From Bugula neritina (Eukaryota; Bryozoa; Gymnolaemata; Cheilostomatida; Bugulidae), in NCBI GenBank assembly GCA_964035545.1, contig OZ037765.1, positions 16,548,698 to 16,612,697 of the forward strand: DNA of 64,000 bases. Direction: 5' to 3'. A program made the position numbers and the translations under genes. The notes beneath the pieces are model-generated. The model searched no databases. It worked only from the letters and a program-made list of their open reading frames with translations, and was not told the origin of the DNA. Positions 36,107 through 49,799 of this stretch are shown piece by piece (the stretch's first letter is position 1; every line of letters starts with the position of its first letter).

Positions 36107-39100
36107 TTACACAAACATAGGATAAAGTAGCCGTTCAGTGAAAGCAGAAATACCATAAAAGAGCCTTTTTTCTACTTGGATATCTTCTTCTATCTGCAGC
36201 ATTTGAATAACCATTTTCATCTTCTCATCATCTATAGACTGTATGAGGACATCTGAAAGAGCTTTTTGCAGGTCCTACAACAATCATCATAATAGCCTGA
36301 AGATAGCTACATTTAGAACCATTTAAACAGTTATAGACTATTTCGACTCATTTGAAGAGATGAATCTCAGACTACTTTTAGACTGCAAGTGAAGCTAAGA
36401 AAACCCAACAACTGGCTATTGATACCAATATAAATGTAATGGCCAAATATTTGTGCCAAAAATGAATAAAAATTACACAATAGCTGTCTACAATAAAAGC
36501 ATAAAGCTCAATTTAAAGCTAACTAGATGACTGATACTATGGTTATGACTTCTTTTTCTATGACTCATGGCTCATGAGTGCTTATAGTACAGTGCTTCCT
36601 CTATATCTCATGTTTCCATTTTTCACGAAATTTCATATATGTTACCGTGAGAAGGGCTTGGACCTCCATTTTTGGCTTATGTATGTGTGTATAGGGAGAA
36701 AATAGACAAATTTAACGGATACATAAGTTACGTAATTTAACGGATACGTAAGTTAAATCAGGGTTTTGGGACCCGCAGCTTAGTGAGATACGAAGTGAGC
36801 ACTGTATATAAATATAACATAATATTATGATCCAATAACAAGTGATATAAACTCACCTGAAAGTCAAGTTTACCAGAGTAAATATTTTTGTGTTTGTTGA
36901 ATATTTTGTCGTAAAGCATCTGCCTCCTAGAAGTGACGACGCAGTAGCGGTTTAAGTATTGTAAGGGCGTCATAGTCTCCAGTAACAACATGTCAATAGG
37001 CAGCTCAAACCTACTAGACTTCCTGGATAACGCCAGCCTTCCATTCATCCACGCCTGCATCTTTAGAGGAGACTTGGTCTGTAAACATATGACAACAAAC
37101 TCTAATCAGTTGTTACTAGGGAATGTATTAATACTAGTTGAAAAAATGATAGAGTAGACCCTAATCAGTTAAAGTCAACAGCATTATATATATCTACTTC
37201 AGTTAGAATCATATCATGGAGAGACTACAACCAATTGTACTACACTATACACAGGTGTACTACACTACATACAGGTGTACTACACTACATACAGGTGTAC
37301 TACACTACATACAGGTGTACTACACTACATACAGGTGACCTACACTACATACAGGTGTACTACACTACATACAGGTGTACTACACTACATACAAGTGTAC
37401 TATACTACATACAGGTGTACTACACTACATACAGGTGTACTACACTACATACAGGTGTACTACACTACATACAGGTGTACTACACTACATACAGGTGTAC
37501 TACACTACATACAGGTGTACTACACTACATACAGGTGTACTACACTACATACAGGTGTACTACACTACATACAGGTGTACTACACTACATACAGGTGACA
37601 TCAATGAGTACTAATGGTATTCACAGGTGTATAACAAGTACATCAGGTCTACAGGGAAAGGTGATTAGACATGATACACTACACAACATTTCTAAACCAG
37701 ATAACACAAAGTATCAGATGTCTATAAGCTGTTATGAAGGTTTATAAAAGATTTATTTTGGTTTAAACTCATTGCCTCTGATCAACAGACAGTTTACATT
37801 GTTTATGAGCCCGCAGCAGTTTGTATACATAAAAATTTATGCTTAATAAATAAGTTAATATAAAAAAATAAGTTTTTAGCATAAAAAAGGCAATAAAAAT
37901 TGAGATTTCATATAATAATGAAGTTATTAACCAACTACACACAGACACACACTTATTGTCAGCTAGTAATAATACTACAAAATAATTCAGCAGTAAATTC
38001 ACTGTTAGCACTGATCTAGTCTTGCAGAGTATAAGCAGTGCAAGTAAACTACTCAGGTAAACACAGCAGTCTACTTCTGCATATCCAAGGTCTCTACAAA
38101 TATCTTTTATAACAGTTGTACATGTCTAGGAGATTTTCTTCCCACAAAGTTGATAATTATGGAACTCACAGAATATAAACCATGGGATTGAAATTTACAA
38201 AAACATATCTGATAACTATTGGACAGCTATACATACATATTTATAACTAAAAACATGTTATCCCTACTATTACTACTATACTATAATACTTTAGATAACA
38301 TTGTACCCTATACTTAACTATAGTACCTTAATAACAGTGTGAAAGTGTACCTGGCCTGCAGCTAATTCTAGCAGCAATAAATGCAATGATGAATACAGCA
38401 GCTTCTAGCACCACAGGAGGGTGGCACAAGATCTTAATTTGAATTAATCACTAATGCACACTCTGCATGTACACAGTTACCCTAATGTCAATATTTAAAT
38501 CCTAACCAGGTCAGAATGAGCATTCCTATCATAACATAGTGGCAATAGAGTTGATCATTACATTCTTATAAACTTGGAACAAGTGTATCTATGGAAGTAT
38601 TGAAGTATAAAATACACAAGTGCAGTACGAACAAAATTCATCACGAATAAAAACATATTTGTATAATTAGTGCATAAAAAAGAACACGCGAGCAGATAAA
38701 ATGTTAATTTATGTGTAAAATTAAAAGCAGCACCTGAGAAACAAGAGTGGCAGCAGCAATATTAGCAGTGTTAGATCTTGTGTTTTTAAGAACCTTTCTC
38801 ATCTTCATCATTCTTTCCCTCATCAACTGTTGCAAATGAAAGCCAAACTCACACAAACTCATATTAAACTAATAATGGCAGTGACTACAAAAAGTTGACA
38901 TATCACACGGCATGATGTAACACAAGACACACATATGCACAGATTCTTACAATGAACACCCTAAACTTTCGCTTTACATAACATACTAGACATGTCGCAT
39001 TATTGGACTTGTGAGTGAAAATTGTCATCACACAATCTTTTTTAACACTGGAAATAGAAAACTTATATATTAACAACACAGAATGAAAAAAACTCAGTAT

Positions 39101-42100
39101 GAGTGTATCTAAAATTTCCTTGTATAATAAAAACAGAACAGGTGGGTTCAACTATTGGAAAGTATGCAGACCAAATATGTTTGTATTAGTAAATAGCAAA
39201 TACAAAAAAAATTTATTAGAAAATTATAGCAAGCTGCAATTCCTGTTTTAATATGTTAATTATCTAGTAATATAAAGTTGTGGTTTCTAATTTTTATATC
39301 ACCGTGTTAGTAACCCATTAAAAAAAGATTACCATTAGCTGCAACTCATACTTTGTAGTTATTAAACACAAAGCACTGCAAACCAAAAGGTGCCATGAAG
39401 GTTTTAAGTGTGATAAAACAGCGGCCATGATCATAAAAAACTTACAGAAATATCTACTTCAAAGAAATCATCCTCATCTCCCTTTCCACTGCCAACTTTT
39501 CTCCAGTGCTTAACCTTTGCCTCGCCAAGTTTATCCCCAGTGATGGGAGCTGCAGGAACAGGAGAGCTGGTAGGCAGTGGTTCTGGTATTTCAATAACAG
39601 AGATCTCTGGTTCTAAGGCTACCACGGGGTCTGGCATCACCTCTGTTACAGGGGTTGGAGCACTGGCAACCAGAGACTCACTGGAACTCTTAGGAAACAC
39701 CCCTTTCTTTTTCCTCAAAGATCTAGAAACCAAAACTAGTCTGATGAATGCATAGTAACACAAAATAATGTAATAAAGCATAGTAACTGTTTTGTTAACA
39801 CATGCTCTTCTACGACAAAAATGCAATACATATAAATCCAAAGATAACTGAACTACAAAGACTACAGGGAATGTTTTACTCTGAGTGACAAACCAAGCCA
39901 GCTGAGTAGAAGAGAGGTTATGCTTCTTTGAAATACAAACAGCACAGTACAACACTAATCAGCACAGCCTACAGCTGCTGCTTTGATCGATATCAAATGT
40001 AGAAAATGCCAAAGGTAGAAGTTAACTTTTAAAATGAAAAAAATACGAACGGCTTGGACGGCTCTTTCACTTTTTCTTCTTTCCTAACTACGGCAGTCAC
40101 AGGCCTCTTTCTTGAAGTACTCATTTTTCGCTTTGAACCAACAGACCCAATATTAACCTAATAATATAATAAAAAAAAGAACACAATCGACAAAACTATG
40201 CGTACACATTTCCAAGAAGCTCACTAACAAGTAGGGACACAGGTTTAACTCACCACTGAAACGCTATCTGAATGAGTTAGATTGACCACGTCCTCTAATC
40301 CACTATTAGATGGTGTCACAGCAACTGCTGGGGTCACCTGGTCTGTCACTAGAGGAGAATCGGCGTCAGGGCCAGAGTTATCAGTCTGAAATATTTCTCA
40401 CGAATGTAATGGCTGTGGTCACCATTAAATGGCTTTCTCAAAGTATATCTTAATAATAAATTTACATTAGGCCTATTAGTACTGCTTGTAGTTACATGAA
40501 TAAAATGGACCATACTATTTGATATTTTTTGTGTCTAGCAATTGCAATATGGCAGAAAAGAATATTACGAAGGAGATAACAGAAAAGTTGAAAGTATGAC
40601 AGCAAGAAATTGTGGACTCACAGACAACTGAGAACTATTAAGTTGAGGATGGAAAAATACATAAGAAGAGGATTTCAAGGTGGATGACTTGAATGAAGGA
40701 GATGAACCTGTATCGAGGATGAATGGCTTGTATGGAGTCTGAAGTGAAGCTCCACCCTCTTCTTTCACATTCTTTGAAAGTAACATTGTTCACTTACAGT
40801 ATTAACTAAAGCTCCAAACTGTTTTAGCGAAATTATCATTGTAGAACTAATTTTCGAAATAGAGACATCAACAAAGAGTGACTGATGAATAATGAGAAAT
40901 GATACACACAGTGACAACTTTTGGGAAAGCTATTTGCTCTGATGTCACTACTTTGTCATCAAGTACCATGCTGCTTCTAACTTCATTCAGAACTTGCTGG
41001 GCTCTCTGCTCAGCAGCAACTCGCTCCTCATTGCTTAGACTTGAATGTTTACTCTTAAGAAAATTAGAGACAAGAACGCAAATAAGCAATAAAACAATTA
41101 AATAGTGAGAATGTGAAACTTCCATTATAGCAATGTGTAATGGATGACATGAAAATTGCAGTGAGGAGATAATTGCAGCAAAAGTTTTATTTACCGTAAG
41201 AAGCTGCAAGATTTAAAGTTAAAATCAGATGTTTAAATAAAGTTGGTAACACTTCAAGTCAACTAAAGTTTTTTAATACAAACACATGTCTGCAAAACAA
41301 GAACAGTTGGGATAGAGAATTTTTACATACTTTAGCGTTTTGTAACAACTCTTGCAGGTTTCTAAAGAAAGGAAAAGAAAAATATAAAAAATTAGTTAAA
41401 AATGGTGCAAGAGGATTAGTGTCAACTGTACAATGATTAGAAAAACAAAGAATATTTCAAAAAGATAAAAAGAAACTGCTGAATGCAACATTAATTTAAT
41501 TCAATATGTAGGAAATATAAGCATTTCATACTTGGAAACAACACTTTCATTAGAGGTAGACTGCACAGGTTTATCAAGGAAATCCTCAATAATTGTGGTT
41601 ATTTGAGAAGAAGGAGAAGGTATGGCCAGACTTTCAGCAACATGAGTGTCATTCAACAGCTGAGATGCAAGAAAAACATAATTCAACCAAAATGCACCTA
41701 AATATGTGAACCAATATAAATTTTGTAGAATTCAGTGGCTGTAAGACAGAGAAACTTAAAGATAAAGAATATTGACCAAAAAACCTCGAAGTATGCCTAG
41801 AGAGTCTTCACCTCATTTGATCTTAAGTTTTATAAAATTTAGAAACTATAAATATTTAGCAGAGTTGTAGAACCAGCATTAGAAACTACTTTTACAAGAA
41901 ATAACAAACACAGTACCGCATACAACTCACTTTAACCTTGAAGATGAGCTCCAAATACAAAGTGATCAGTATCATACACACAAATATCTCATGGGTATTG
42001 ATTGCAGTATTGATTATAATATTACCATTGTGGCATCCATTTTGGGGATTGATGGATCAACGACTGTGACATAATGGAGCTTTAGAATAATGGCTATTGA

Positions 42101-45100
42101 CTAGTAGCATTTTGAGACAATGAAGAAAAGAAGAAAATTAAAATAGGAAATAAAAGAAATATTTCAAGTAATACTAATCAAAACTTAGTTCACTATTTAA
42201 TTTGTAAAGATTTTCAAAATTATCTTAAATCACGTAACTTTATTTAGAAACAATAACAAAACACTATTCATGCCCCACTATCTTTGAAACACGTGGTAAT
42301 ATAATATATTAGTAAATAATAATTATCCAATGCGTCAGATATTATTAGGTGGCAAACCCTGCAATAGTTATATATGTACTGAATGAAAAAACGAACAACC
42401 ATAATAAAATAACTTAGCACTGTTTACCAACCTGTCCCTCTTCATCAATTTCCAGCAATCCTTCATCATCTACAAAATAATGGTTTATTAGTTCTTGTTA
42501 CACATCAAAATAAAAAATTATCAAATTTCTACATAAATTATTAAATTTTGATTCCACCTACCTTGTTCTGTAAGTTCAAAGTCCACACCATCCTGTCAAA
42601 ACAATCAAAATTGCAACTAGAGTGACATGAAATAAGTAACATGTTTAAATTTGTGCATAAACAAGATATGAAGAAGTGATGCAGCTGTATGCACTAAGTA
42701 GGCTATACCAACAGCTGGCAGCTCAACCACAGGTGATGCTAAAGACAGGTAATTTAAATAGAAAAATTTTCTTGTAAATGGGAATTAGTTATGCAGCACT
42801 TCTACAGTTTTTCACCCACCTGTGAATTTTTAATGGTATCAGCAAAATACTAGCCTTATGTGTAAGTGATGAGATAGTAGTAAGTGACTTGGACAGTGTG
42901 AGACATATTTTGTTATTTAAATAAATGTATGATAGAATAGAATGTTTGATGCATAACTAAGGAAAAAGTGGGTTAAAGTAAATTTAATTTAGTTATTGCA
43001 GTGACAGTGAACCAAGTAAACTTATGGAGAAAATACTTCTGGGTATTGGAAGTGCTGACAACTCCAACATTACCCTTCATTCTATAAACCAAATTTTTTA
43101 TATTTTCTGAAATTAGTATCTAAGTGAGCTAAATTTTTCAACTATATATTTAATTGGCACAAATAAAACTTGTTTGACAATTTAGTCATGCTGTAAACCA
43201 TTATAATTTATAATTGAAGAAATGTAAATTTTTACACACCGAGTAATGCAACCCATCAGCAATTAATTCAGATTTATCTACAGGGATGCTGGCAACATCT
43301 GGTGAAATAGGAACAGGTGAATCTAACAGCTTATCACTACTTTTTGCTTGAGAAAAATGAAGAGTTTGATTAGATGATGGTGATAGGCTTTTATGAGAAG
43401 GGATTGGTGATTGGAGAGACTCGGACATTTTCTCTAACGGCAAAACCATTTCATAGTTTAAAGTTTGCTTAAGAGCTTTAGTTTTATGAAATTCGGGTTC
43501 ACTACTTTTAGAAGTATCTTGATCTGTAAAAAAGAGTGCTGAAACATCTTTTTCCACTTCGTGGCTACTCAACTTTGGAGGTGTAGTTAATGTAGCTGTC
43601 TTTGCAGCTGCTTTAAACTTCCTTCTTCTAGCTGGTGGTAAATCAAATAGAATATTTACCACTTTAGTTGAAACTTGCTCTTTTATAGATGACCTTTGAA
43701 CTTCATGAATTTTTTTTAAATTAATGTTACTACAATAAGATGCAGAGCAAAGGCCCCGTTCCCCAGAACTGTGATAACTCTCGTGACTTTCTAGCAACAT
43801 CGTTTGAGCAGCATCAGCGTCAAGGTTGTCTGCTACTGAATTTTCCCACGAATCATTCTCAAATGAGAATAACCGGATGTTAGAACTATTTGGTGAATTT
43901 GGTAAAGGCTGTTGCTGGTCCGAGTTGGGGTATTCATTAGGAAAGTCAGTAACTGAAAAGTCTAGACTTTCTGCTTTATGCATGATGCTTTTTATTGATG
44001 GCTTTAAGTCTTCTAAATGATTCAAAACAAAAAATGCATTTTTTGGTAATGGTTTGCTGTGTTTATTGGGTAGATATGGTAAATGCAACACCTCCTGGTG
44101 ACTGGGTGAAGTAGTCTCAGCGCTATGAGCAGCAGTAGAAATAGGAGAAATGCTTCTCCCTTGGTTAGCTTGAGAAAGCACTGTGTCTGTATCTTTACCT
44201 TTGTTGTGTAACAGTTTGAACTCCGGAGGAACATTTTGAATCAGCTCTCTCTTCAATCTGTTATAAGACTTCATAGTCTCATGCCGTGCTCTGTCTAGCT
44301 CATATTTCTATACAGTAATTAACAAAACTTTGATATGTAATTTCCAGTGTGAAAAGTATTGAGTGCTGCCAAAAATACAAACTAATTATTGTATATTTAC
44401 AATCAATTTAGCATATTTTGACAAAACAAATTACACACTTTTTGGAATCTCAGCCGATCTAAAATCTCTTTGTTGTCTGCCAGACTGTACCTGCGTGGTT
44501 TTGGTACAGTGTACAGACGGTGCACACGCTTTTTAGTAGCACTCTCCTTAAGAGTTTTAGTATTAAACAATGGATTTGATTTGTGCTCAAAATCATCTTT
44601 CAGTGAATGATGCCCGTTGCTGAGAAAGGTGCTCTGCTGATGAAAGAAGAAGAATTGTTATATGAGAATAGAAAATATCATTTCAGAACGAAACCTGAAA
44701 TAAAAATTATAGTTTTACTGAACCTAATTTAAACAGCATGCAAATGACTGGATAAACAGAAACATCCATGTCATATTCCCAGAATTATAACCATGTTAAA
44801 AGTTTTCATCATTCCTTTCATAAGTAAAAAAATTGAAGACAACTCCCCAAAAGAACGGGTAGTAGTCATACTGAAATTCATATCATCAAGGAAACTGATG
44901 AGAGAACACAATTCTCATTGATAAAAGAGTTGTATATTATTTGTCTGTAAATAATTATAAAACAATAACTATTTTGATCAAAAGCAAAAGCTTTTTAATA
45001 AAAACAATAAAAGTACATTAGGTAGAAAAAAGCTTTGTGGTGCATGGCCAGCTGTTGTTACTACATAAATATTACAAAATCATACAATGAATTAAAACTG

Positions 45101-48100
45101 AATATGCCTTAAATTTGATATCTGTGGGCAAATACTATTATGAACCAGCTGAAATACTAATAAATCTATTTGTTAGAACATTACTAAAATATAGCAGTTA
45201 TTTGTAATTAGACATAATATCATGGAGTATCAATAAAAATAATATTTGTTGTATTTCAATTATGACAGTATCATACACTAATAAGAGTGGCACATGATGT
45301 ATTCTTAGTAATATTAATAATGGCGGTTTAATACGACATCGTACATGAGTTTACTGACTCACTTTCTCTCTATCAAACTGAGGACATTATGTAAAAGGTG
45401 AGATACAACAGGACTGAATTCTATGACAACAAAATATAGCTAATTTTTATATGAAAAACAGTATTTGACAATATTGAAGTAAAATTAATTTAAAGATATG
45501 AATATTATTTGGTGTAGAATTTTACACATAATAATTACTCTAGCTCCAAACCTTAAATTTAAAGGTACATCTAACACTTTATGTGTACAAATAGGTTCAA
45601 TAATATTTTTGTACCCATACTTGCCTGTTATAATAATGTTGTACACTACATACCAAACAAAATACAATAAAAACTTGCACAATGTGAAAATTAATGTAGA
45701 ATAAGCATACCTTGCCAAAGCTTTGAAATATATCAAGGAATTCCAGTTCTTTGGGATCAAACAATTTATCTCCGGTAACCTTATCGTAAATAGAACATGG
45801 CGAGACAAAGTTGCAGAAGTGAGGCGTGTCTCCGCGAACTAACTACAAGAATAAATTATATGAAAACTGTTCAACTCCACAAGGCACGCTCACTCAGAAC
45901 TATAAATTGATTGATTGAAAGATACGATTGTCTGAAAAAATGAGTAGTCGAGTTAGCTACACCATTCTGGAAAATCTTATAATTCTGCAGAGCAATAGTT
46001 GCAGATGGTGAAAGGAATAAACAAAATATGATATTGCGTAAACAAGCCTTATAGTAAGGAATACTATCCATACTAAGCATAGCTAACATTTTTTAGGAAT
46101 TGAATTAAAATATAAATTTTTTATTTTTAAACAGTTTAATCGTAGTTTACAGAATTTAGTTGAGAGCAAACCATTATAAAGTATAACAAATTGCCTACAT
46201 TTGGCTATGCATTTAGATTTTAGTACATAATTTTTACATTATGAATTCAAATGGATTCAAACTAGACTTGTACTAAATCATTCTATACAGTTTAATATAT
46301 ATCACTACACAACAGGAATTTGATGGTTTGAAACTGTTAAATGAAGCTGAATGTTCTGAATTCAGATAAAAGTGAAATGCTTTTAGAAGCTGTTTTATTA
46401 TGCTGTGTTGGTGCAAACAAGTAACCGATTGCAAAGTAATGGAATAGTTTACTATCAAAGCAGCAGCCTAAACCGCCTGTTGACAATAGCCAGTGTCAGT
46501 TACTGAAAACATACACAGTGCATAATTAAGTCAACACTCTATTATAACATAATCCAATGCAAATCAATATACTTTTGAATTTGACACATAGTTCTACATC
46601 AAATTATTTCATTTTATCCAATTACGGCTTTTTATAAATTAATTAATGCCTAGTTACTCAACTCTTAGCAAACTTATAAAGTTACAGCTTTCAATAAAAA
46701 TAAATAAAACCAACAGCCTTTTATAAAAAATACTTGTAACTAATTGCTTTTGAATTTAAAGAATACGTTAAAAACGAAACATTGGTAGCGCTTCTATTTT
46801 TAATTTTAAATTTTTTTATACTTGTGAGGCCCTCTCTTGGAGTCCAAAAAATTGAAGAAATTTACAAGTTTTCATGCAATCATATTCTTAAAACTCTACC
46901 CAATAATTATCTGTTATTCCTAGTTTACTATTTGAATACTTTTCAAATTACAGAACTTGTAAACCACAGTTATTATATTATACATAATAACTTACATAGT
47001 TGGAAGGTAGTGCACCTCTATCACCTCTCTGTAAAGGAAAACACAAATAGAGATTATATGACGGGGAAACAACTTTCTTACTCTACCATTTTTGTTGCAA
47101 AGCATCGCCATACTAAATTCACCATCTAGTAAACTGCGTACTTGAAAACAGGCATTCCAGGGACAGTATATAGGTGGTGAACATTATATTTATCAGATAT
47201 ATAGCCATGGTCTATATTATTATCCGTAATCTAATATTTATTGTATATTATAATGCTGAAAACTAAACTAGTACTGAACATACACTTGGGAACAAAGTAC
47301 GTAACAATATAATATAACGTTTGCCATATTCAGGTAGAAATGCTCAACACTGTTTTAAATCAAAGGAAATTATTTATAATCAGTAGACATAAACAATTTG
47401 ATACTATCATTCATAACTGTATACTTAGCAGCCATAGATACAGCAGAATGTTGCAAAGAAACAAATGTGAACAATTTGAATGCAGTAGTGATTTGCTAGA
47501 TAAAGAGCCTTAGTCCAAAGATTGTGAGGGAACTGGTGAACTCAAACTTAATGCAAATTATCTAGAATCTATTAAAATTACTATTTACAGAACCTTAAAC
47601 AAGACCCAAGTCACCTCACATGAATATTGCCTTCTTAAGTTCTAAACCTAAAATTCCAGAGCCTGGTTCAACTGATAAATTTATATGATAGTACTACATC
47701 CAGTGACTTGCTCCAAGAAGCTAAAATGAATCGTAGTCTCTTGCCAGCAAGACACTAGAGACCTTGCTACAGTGAAATTCTATTGAGTGACTGGACTCAA
47801 TATATGCACACATCAAACCTCAAGATGCAACACTGCCTGGCAAGTATACACTATCATAATGAATATACTGTAGCAATGTTCTTGTTCATCTACGACCAGA
47901 TTTTCAGGAGCAACAAACCAGAATATTTAGCACATAAAAAGTGAAAAATCAAACAAAGCAATCACATCATATATTATAAGAAAACCTTATACTTTCAGGT
48001 AAAAAAGATTTACAATAAGAAAATACAACTAAAAACATATGGAAAGGCGAATTAAAAAAAATCTTAAGCGTTAGTGGGATTAACTTGAGAAATTATTTCA

Positions 48101-49014
48101 ATAGATAGACAAGTGGTAACTTCCTGAAACTGCTTACACTGGAACCACAATGAAATATAAGTCCACTCTGTCAAATACACAGAAGGTTCAATATAGAGAT
48201 TCAAGCAATGATGTGATCAAGTGGAACTTACAGGAATTAATCAACAGGAATGACTTACTGTTCGGCCAGCAGGGGCAGACAATGGCCTTCGCCGACCTGT
48301 GCTAGAGTCATAACTTAGAATCTTCTCCGGATATAAAAAGGTTTTGTTGCTACGATTATTAGCAGTCATTGCAGAACCGGTTGGTGCATATTTATATCGT
48401 ATTTTAGAGGTTATCTCCCCACAACATTTACACTGTTCTAAAGACTGTCGGCCAAAGCTGCAAGCGGTTTGCGGTCTACTGAGATGAAGCCTAGAGTTGC
48501 AATGAGTGTTATTAAAGCACTGATTGTGTCTGTCAAAATACCGCAGATCTGGGTGGTGAGGCAAGTCATAGTAGTGATATTCCAACTCAACAGGTGGTTT
48601 ACAGCTAGCTGAACGGCTAGTAGTTGGTTTATATGACCAATTTCCAACTCTTAGAGACCTATTAACAGGCACTTGGGCATTACAATGTTTATTTTTATGT
48701 TGTGGTGTGTAGTATCCTCTGTTCTTAAAGTTGCGTCCATTTAAATTCACCCTCTCTCGGCTTTTACCATGCCAACTGTAAGCTGATTTCACTTTTGAAT
48801 TCTGCAATACACATTCCATACTTGTAGCTTGGGTGGGTTTGACAGAGCTGGCAATGCTACTTTTACAATTGGATAGATTGAGTTTGTATGAGGGGTTGTC
48901 ACAACCTTTGTCACTAAACGTAGGATTGGTATCACAGGGAGAGTTGGTCCTAAGTGAATTGTCACATTTTTCATATCCATCTGCTAACCATAGCAATCCA
49001 GTATGCAGAGCCAT
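36107..49014 (-). CDS. Unassigned protein of about 1,244 residues, about 18 exons
   Basis: Phase-consistent exons, 5' to 3': 49014-48259, 45842-45711, 44633-44439, 44307-43240, 42592-42562, 42469-42432, 42079-42026, 41659-41532, 41361-41331, 41203-41195 (9 nt), 41053-40910, 40771-40622, 40385-40254, 40157-40051, 39722-39446, 38826-38734, 37078-36857, 36274-36107 (TAA). The N-terminal 252-residue exon is Ser/Asn/Tyr/Cys-rich and ends RRRPLSAPAGRT. The 356-residue exon is Ser/Pro-rich and probably disordered. The last three exons look folded: MRKVLKNTRSNTANIAAATL, a helical LPIDMLLLETMTPLQYLNRY region, and LYDKIFNKHKNIYSGKLDF, which resembles an EF-hand but lacks the acidic ligands. No family recognised. 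The start is uncertain: an in-frame TGA precedes ATG 49014, and an acceptor at 49075 suggests a 5' untranslated exon. A GTAAGT inside the last coding codons leaves an alternative C-terminus possible. Confidence 0.75.
36590..36804. mobile_element. Tc1/mariner-type MITE, 215 bp, with TA target duplication
   Basis: The left end CAGTGCTTCCTCTATATCTC and the right end (other strand) CAGTGCTCACTTCGTATCTC are imperfect inverted repeats, each bounded by TA (36588-36589 and 36805-36806). The CAGTG terminus and TA duplication are typical of Tc1/mariner derivatives. It lies in an intron of the minus-strand gene, between exons 36274-36107 and 37078-36857. No coding capacity. Confidence 0.8.
37241..37600. 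repeat. 20 bp minisatellite, 18 copies
   Basis: The unit TACACTACATACAGGTGTAC repeats in strict 20 bp register from 37241 to about 37600 with few variants (GTGACC at 37335, AAGTG at 37393, TATACT at 37401). The junction of neighbouring units forms the dyad GTGTA-C-TACAC. It lies in an intron of the minus-strand gene. All three plus-strand frames stay open because 20 is not a multiple of 3, which produces long spurious ORFs. Confidence 0.97.
41195..41203 (-). CDS. Candidate 9 nt microexon of the minus-strand gene
   Basis: On the minus strand TCTTGCAG precedes CTTCTTACG (Leu-Leu-Thr), which is followed by GTAAAT. Inclusion keeps phase 0 between exons 41361-41331 and 41053-40910, and so does skipping. 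Support is splice consensus only. Confidence 0.4.
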
Positions 49015-49581
49015 TGAATTTCAAGGCTTCTTACTTTTACCAGTCTCAAGCAGCCATATATCATTTAATTTGATCTAAAAAAGTTGGCACGATAATTTTT
49101 CACAGTCATGCCATTTAAATTCACAAGAAATCACATAACAAAAACTTTTCATAGTGCACGAAATGTAGACACACAGCAATAGCTATATGTATGTATGTAT
49201 TTTCCACTGCTATAATTATACGATATGTACTTGTAGGTGTAACCCTAAGGCCCAAACTGAAGTAACTATAATTGTAAGTATTAGTCAAACAATTAATTGC
49301 ATTACCGTTACCATTAAATGATATTTATTTTTAACTTTATATCACAAAATTAATGATAATAGTGACATTCCAGTTAAGTTTTTTATAATATTTATATTCA
49401 ACTTAATAGTAATCATAAAGGTAATCAATGTCATAGTCATTTTTATTTCGAAAAGATTATTATTAACCACAATAGTCAAACTCAATACCACTAAAAGCAT
49501 TAAAAAGTGCTTTAGACCGACGAGCATACTGGTAGTGATAATCATATTGATACTGTACGAGTGTAACACAAAATCTAATAG

Positions 49582-49799
49582 CATAAGTATAACACTAACA
49601 GTGAGTAACACCTACACTAACAGTAAAAGTAAGACTAAGTGTAACACTCAGTCTTACGCTGTCACTAACTTTAGCAATAAGTAATTGTAAAACACGAACA
49701 GTAACAGTACAAGACTAAATCAAAATGTAACACTAACACAACACTCAACACTGTCAGTGTCACTAACAGTAACACTAACAGTGTAACACTAACAGTAGT
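49582..49799. repeat. Degenerate tandem repeat, AACACTAACAGT-like
   Basis: Multiple spaced copies of GTAACACTAACAGT and variants, strongest at 49756-49799. No fixed period. Confidence 0.7.

Noticed and set aside
36045-36110. Alternative last exon of the minus-strand gene via GTAAGT at 36110 and acceptor at 36070
   Set aside because: It would need a 41 nt intron, unusual among the long introns here. The direct stop at 36109-36107 was preferred, but the alternative stays possible.
37241-37600. CRISPR-like array
   Set aside because: Units are contiguous with no unique spacers, and the DNA is eukaryotic; it is a minisatellite.
37235-37747. 170-codon ORF with MYYTTYRCTTLHTG-type repeats
   Set aside because: Produced by the 20 bp minisatellite, whose three plus-strand frames are all open; not a gene.
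46782-47129. 115-codon plus-strand ORF
   Set aside because: AT-driven frame in a long intron of the minus-strand gene, without motifs or splice support.
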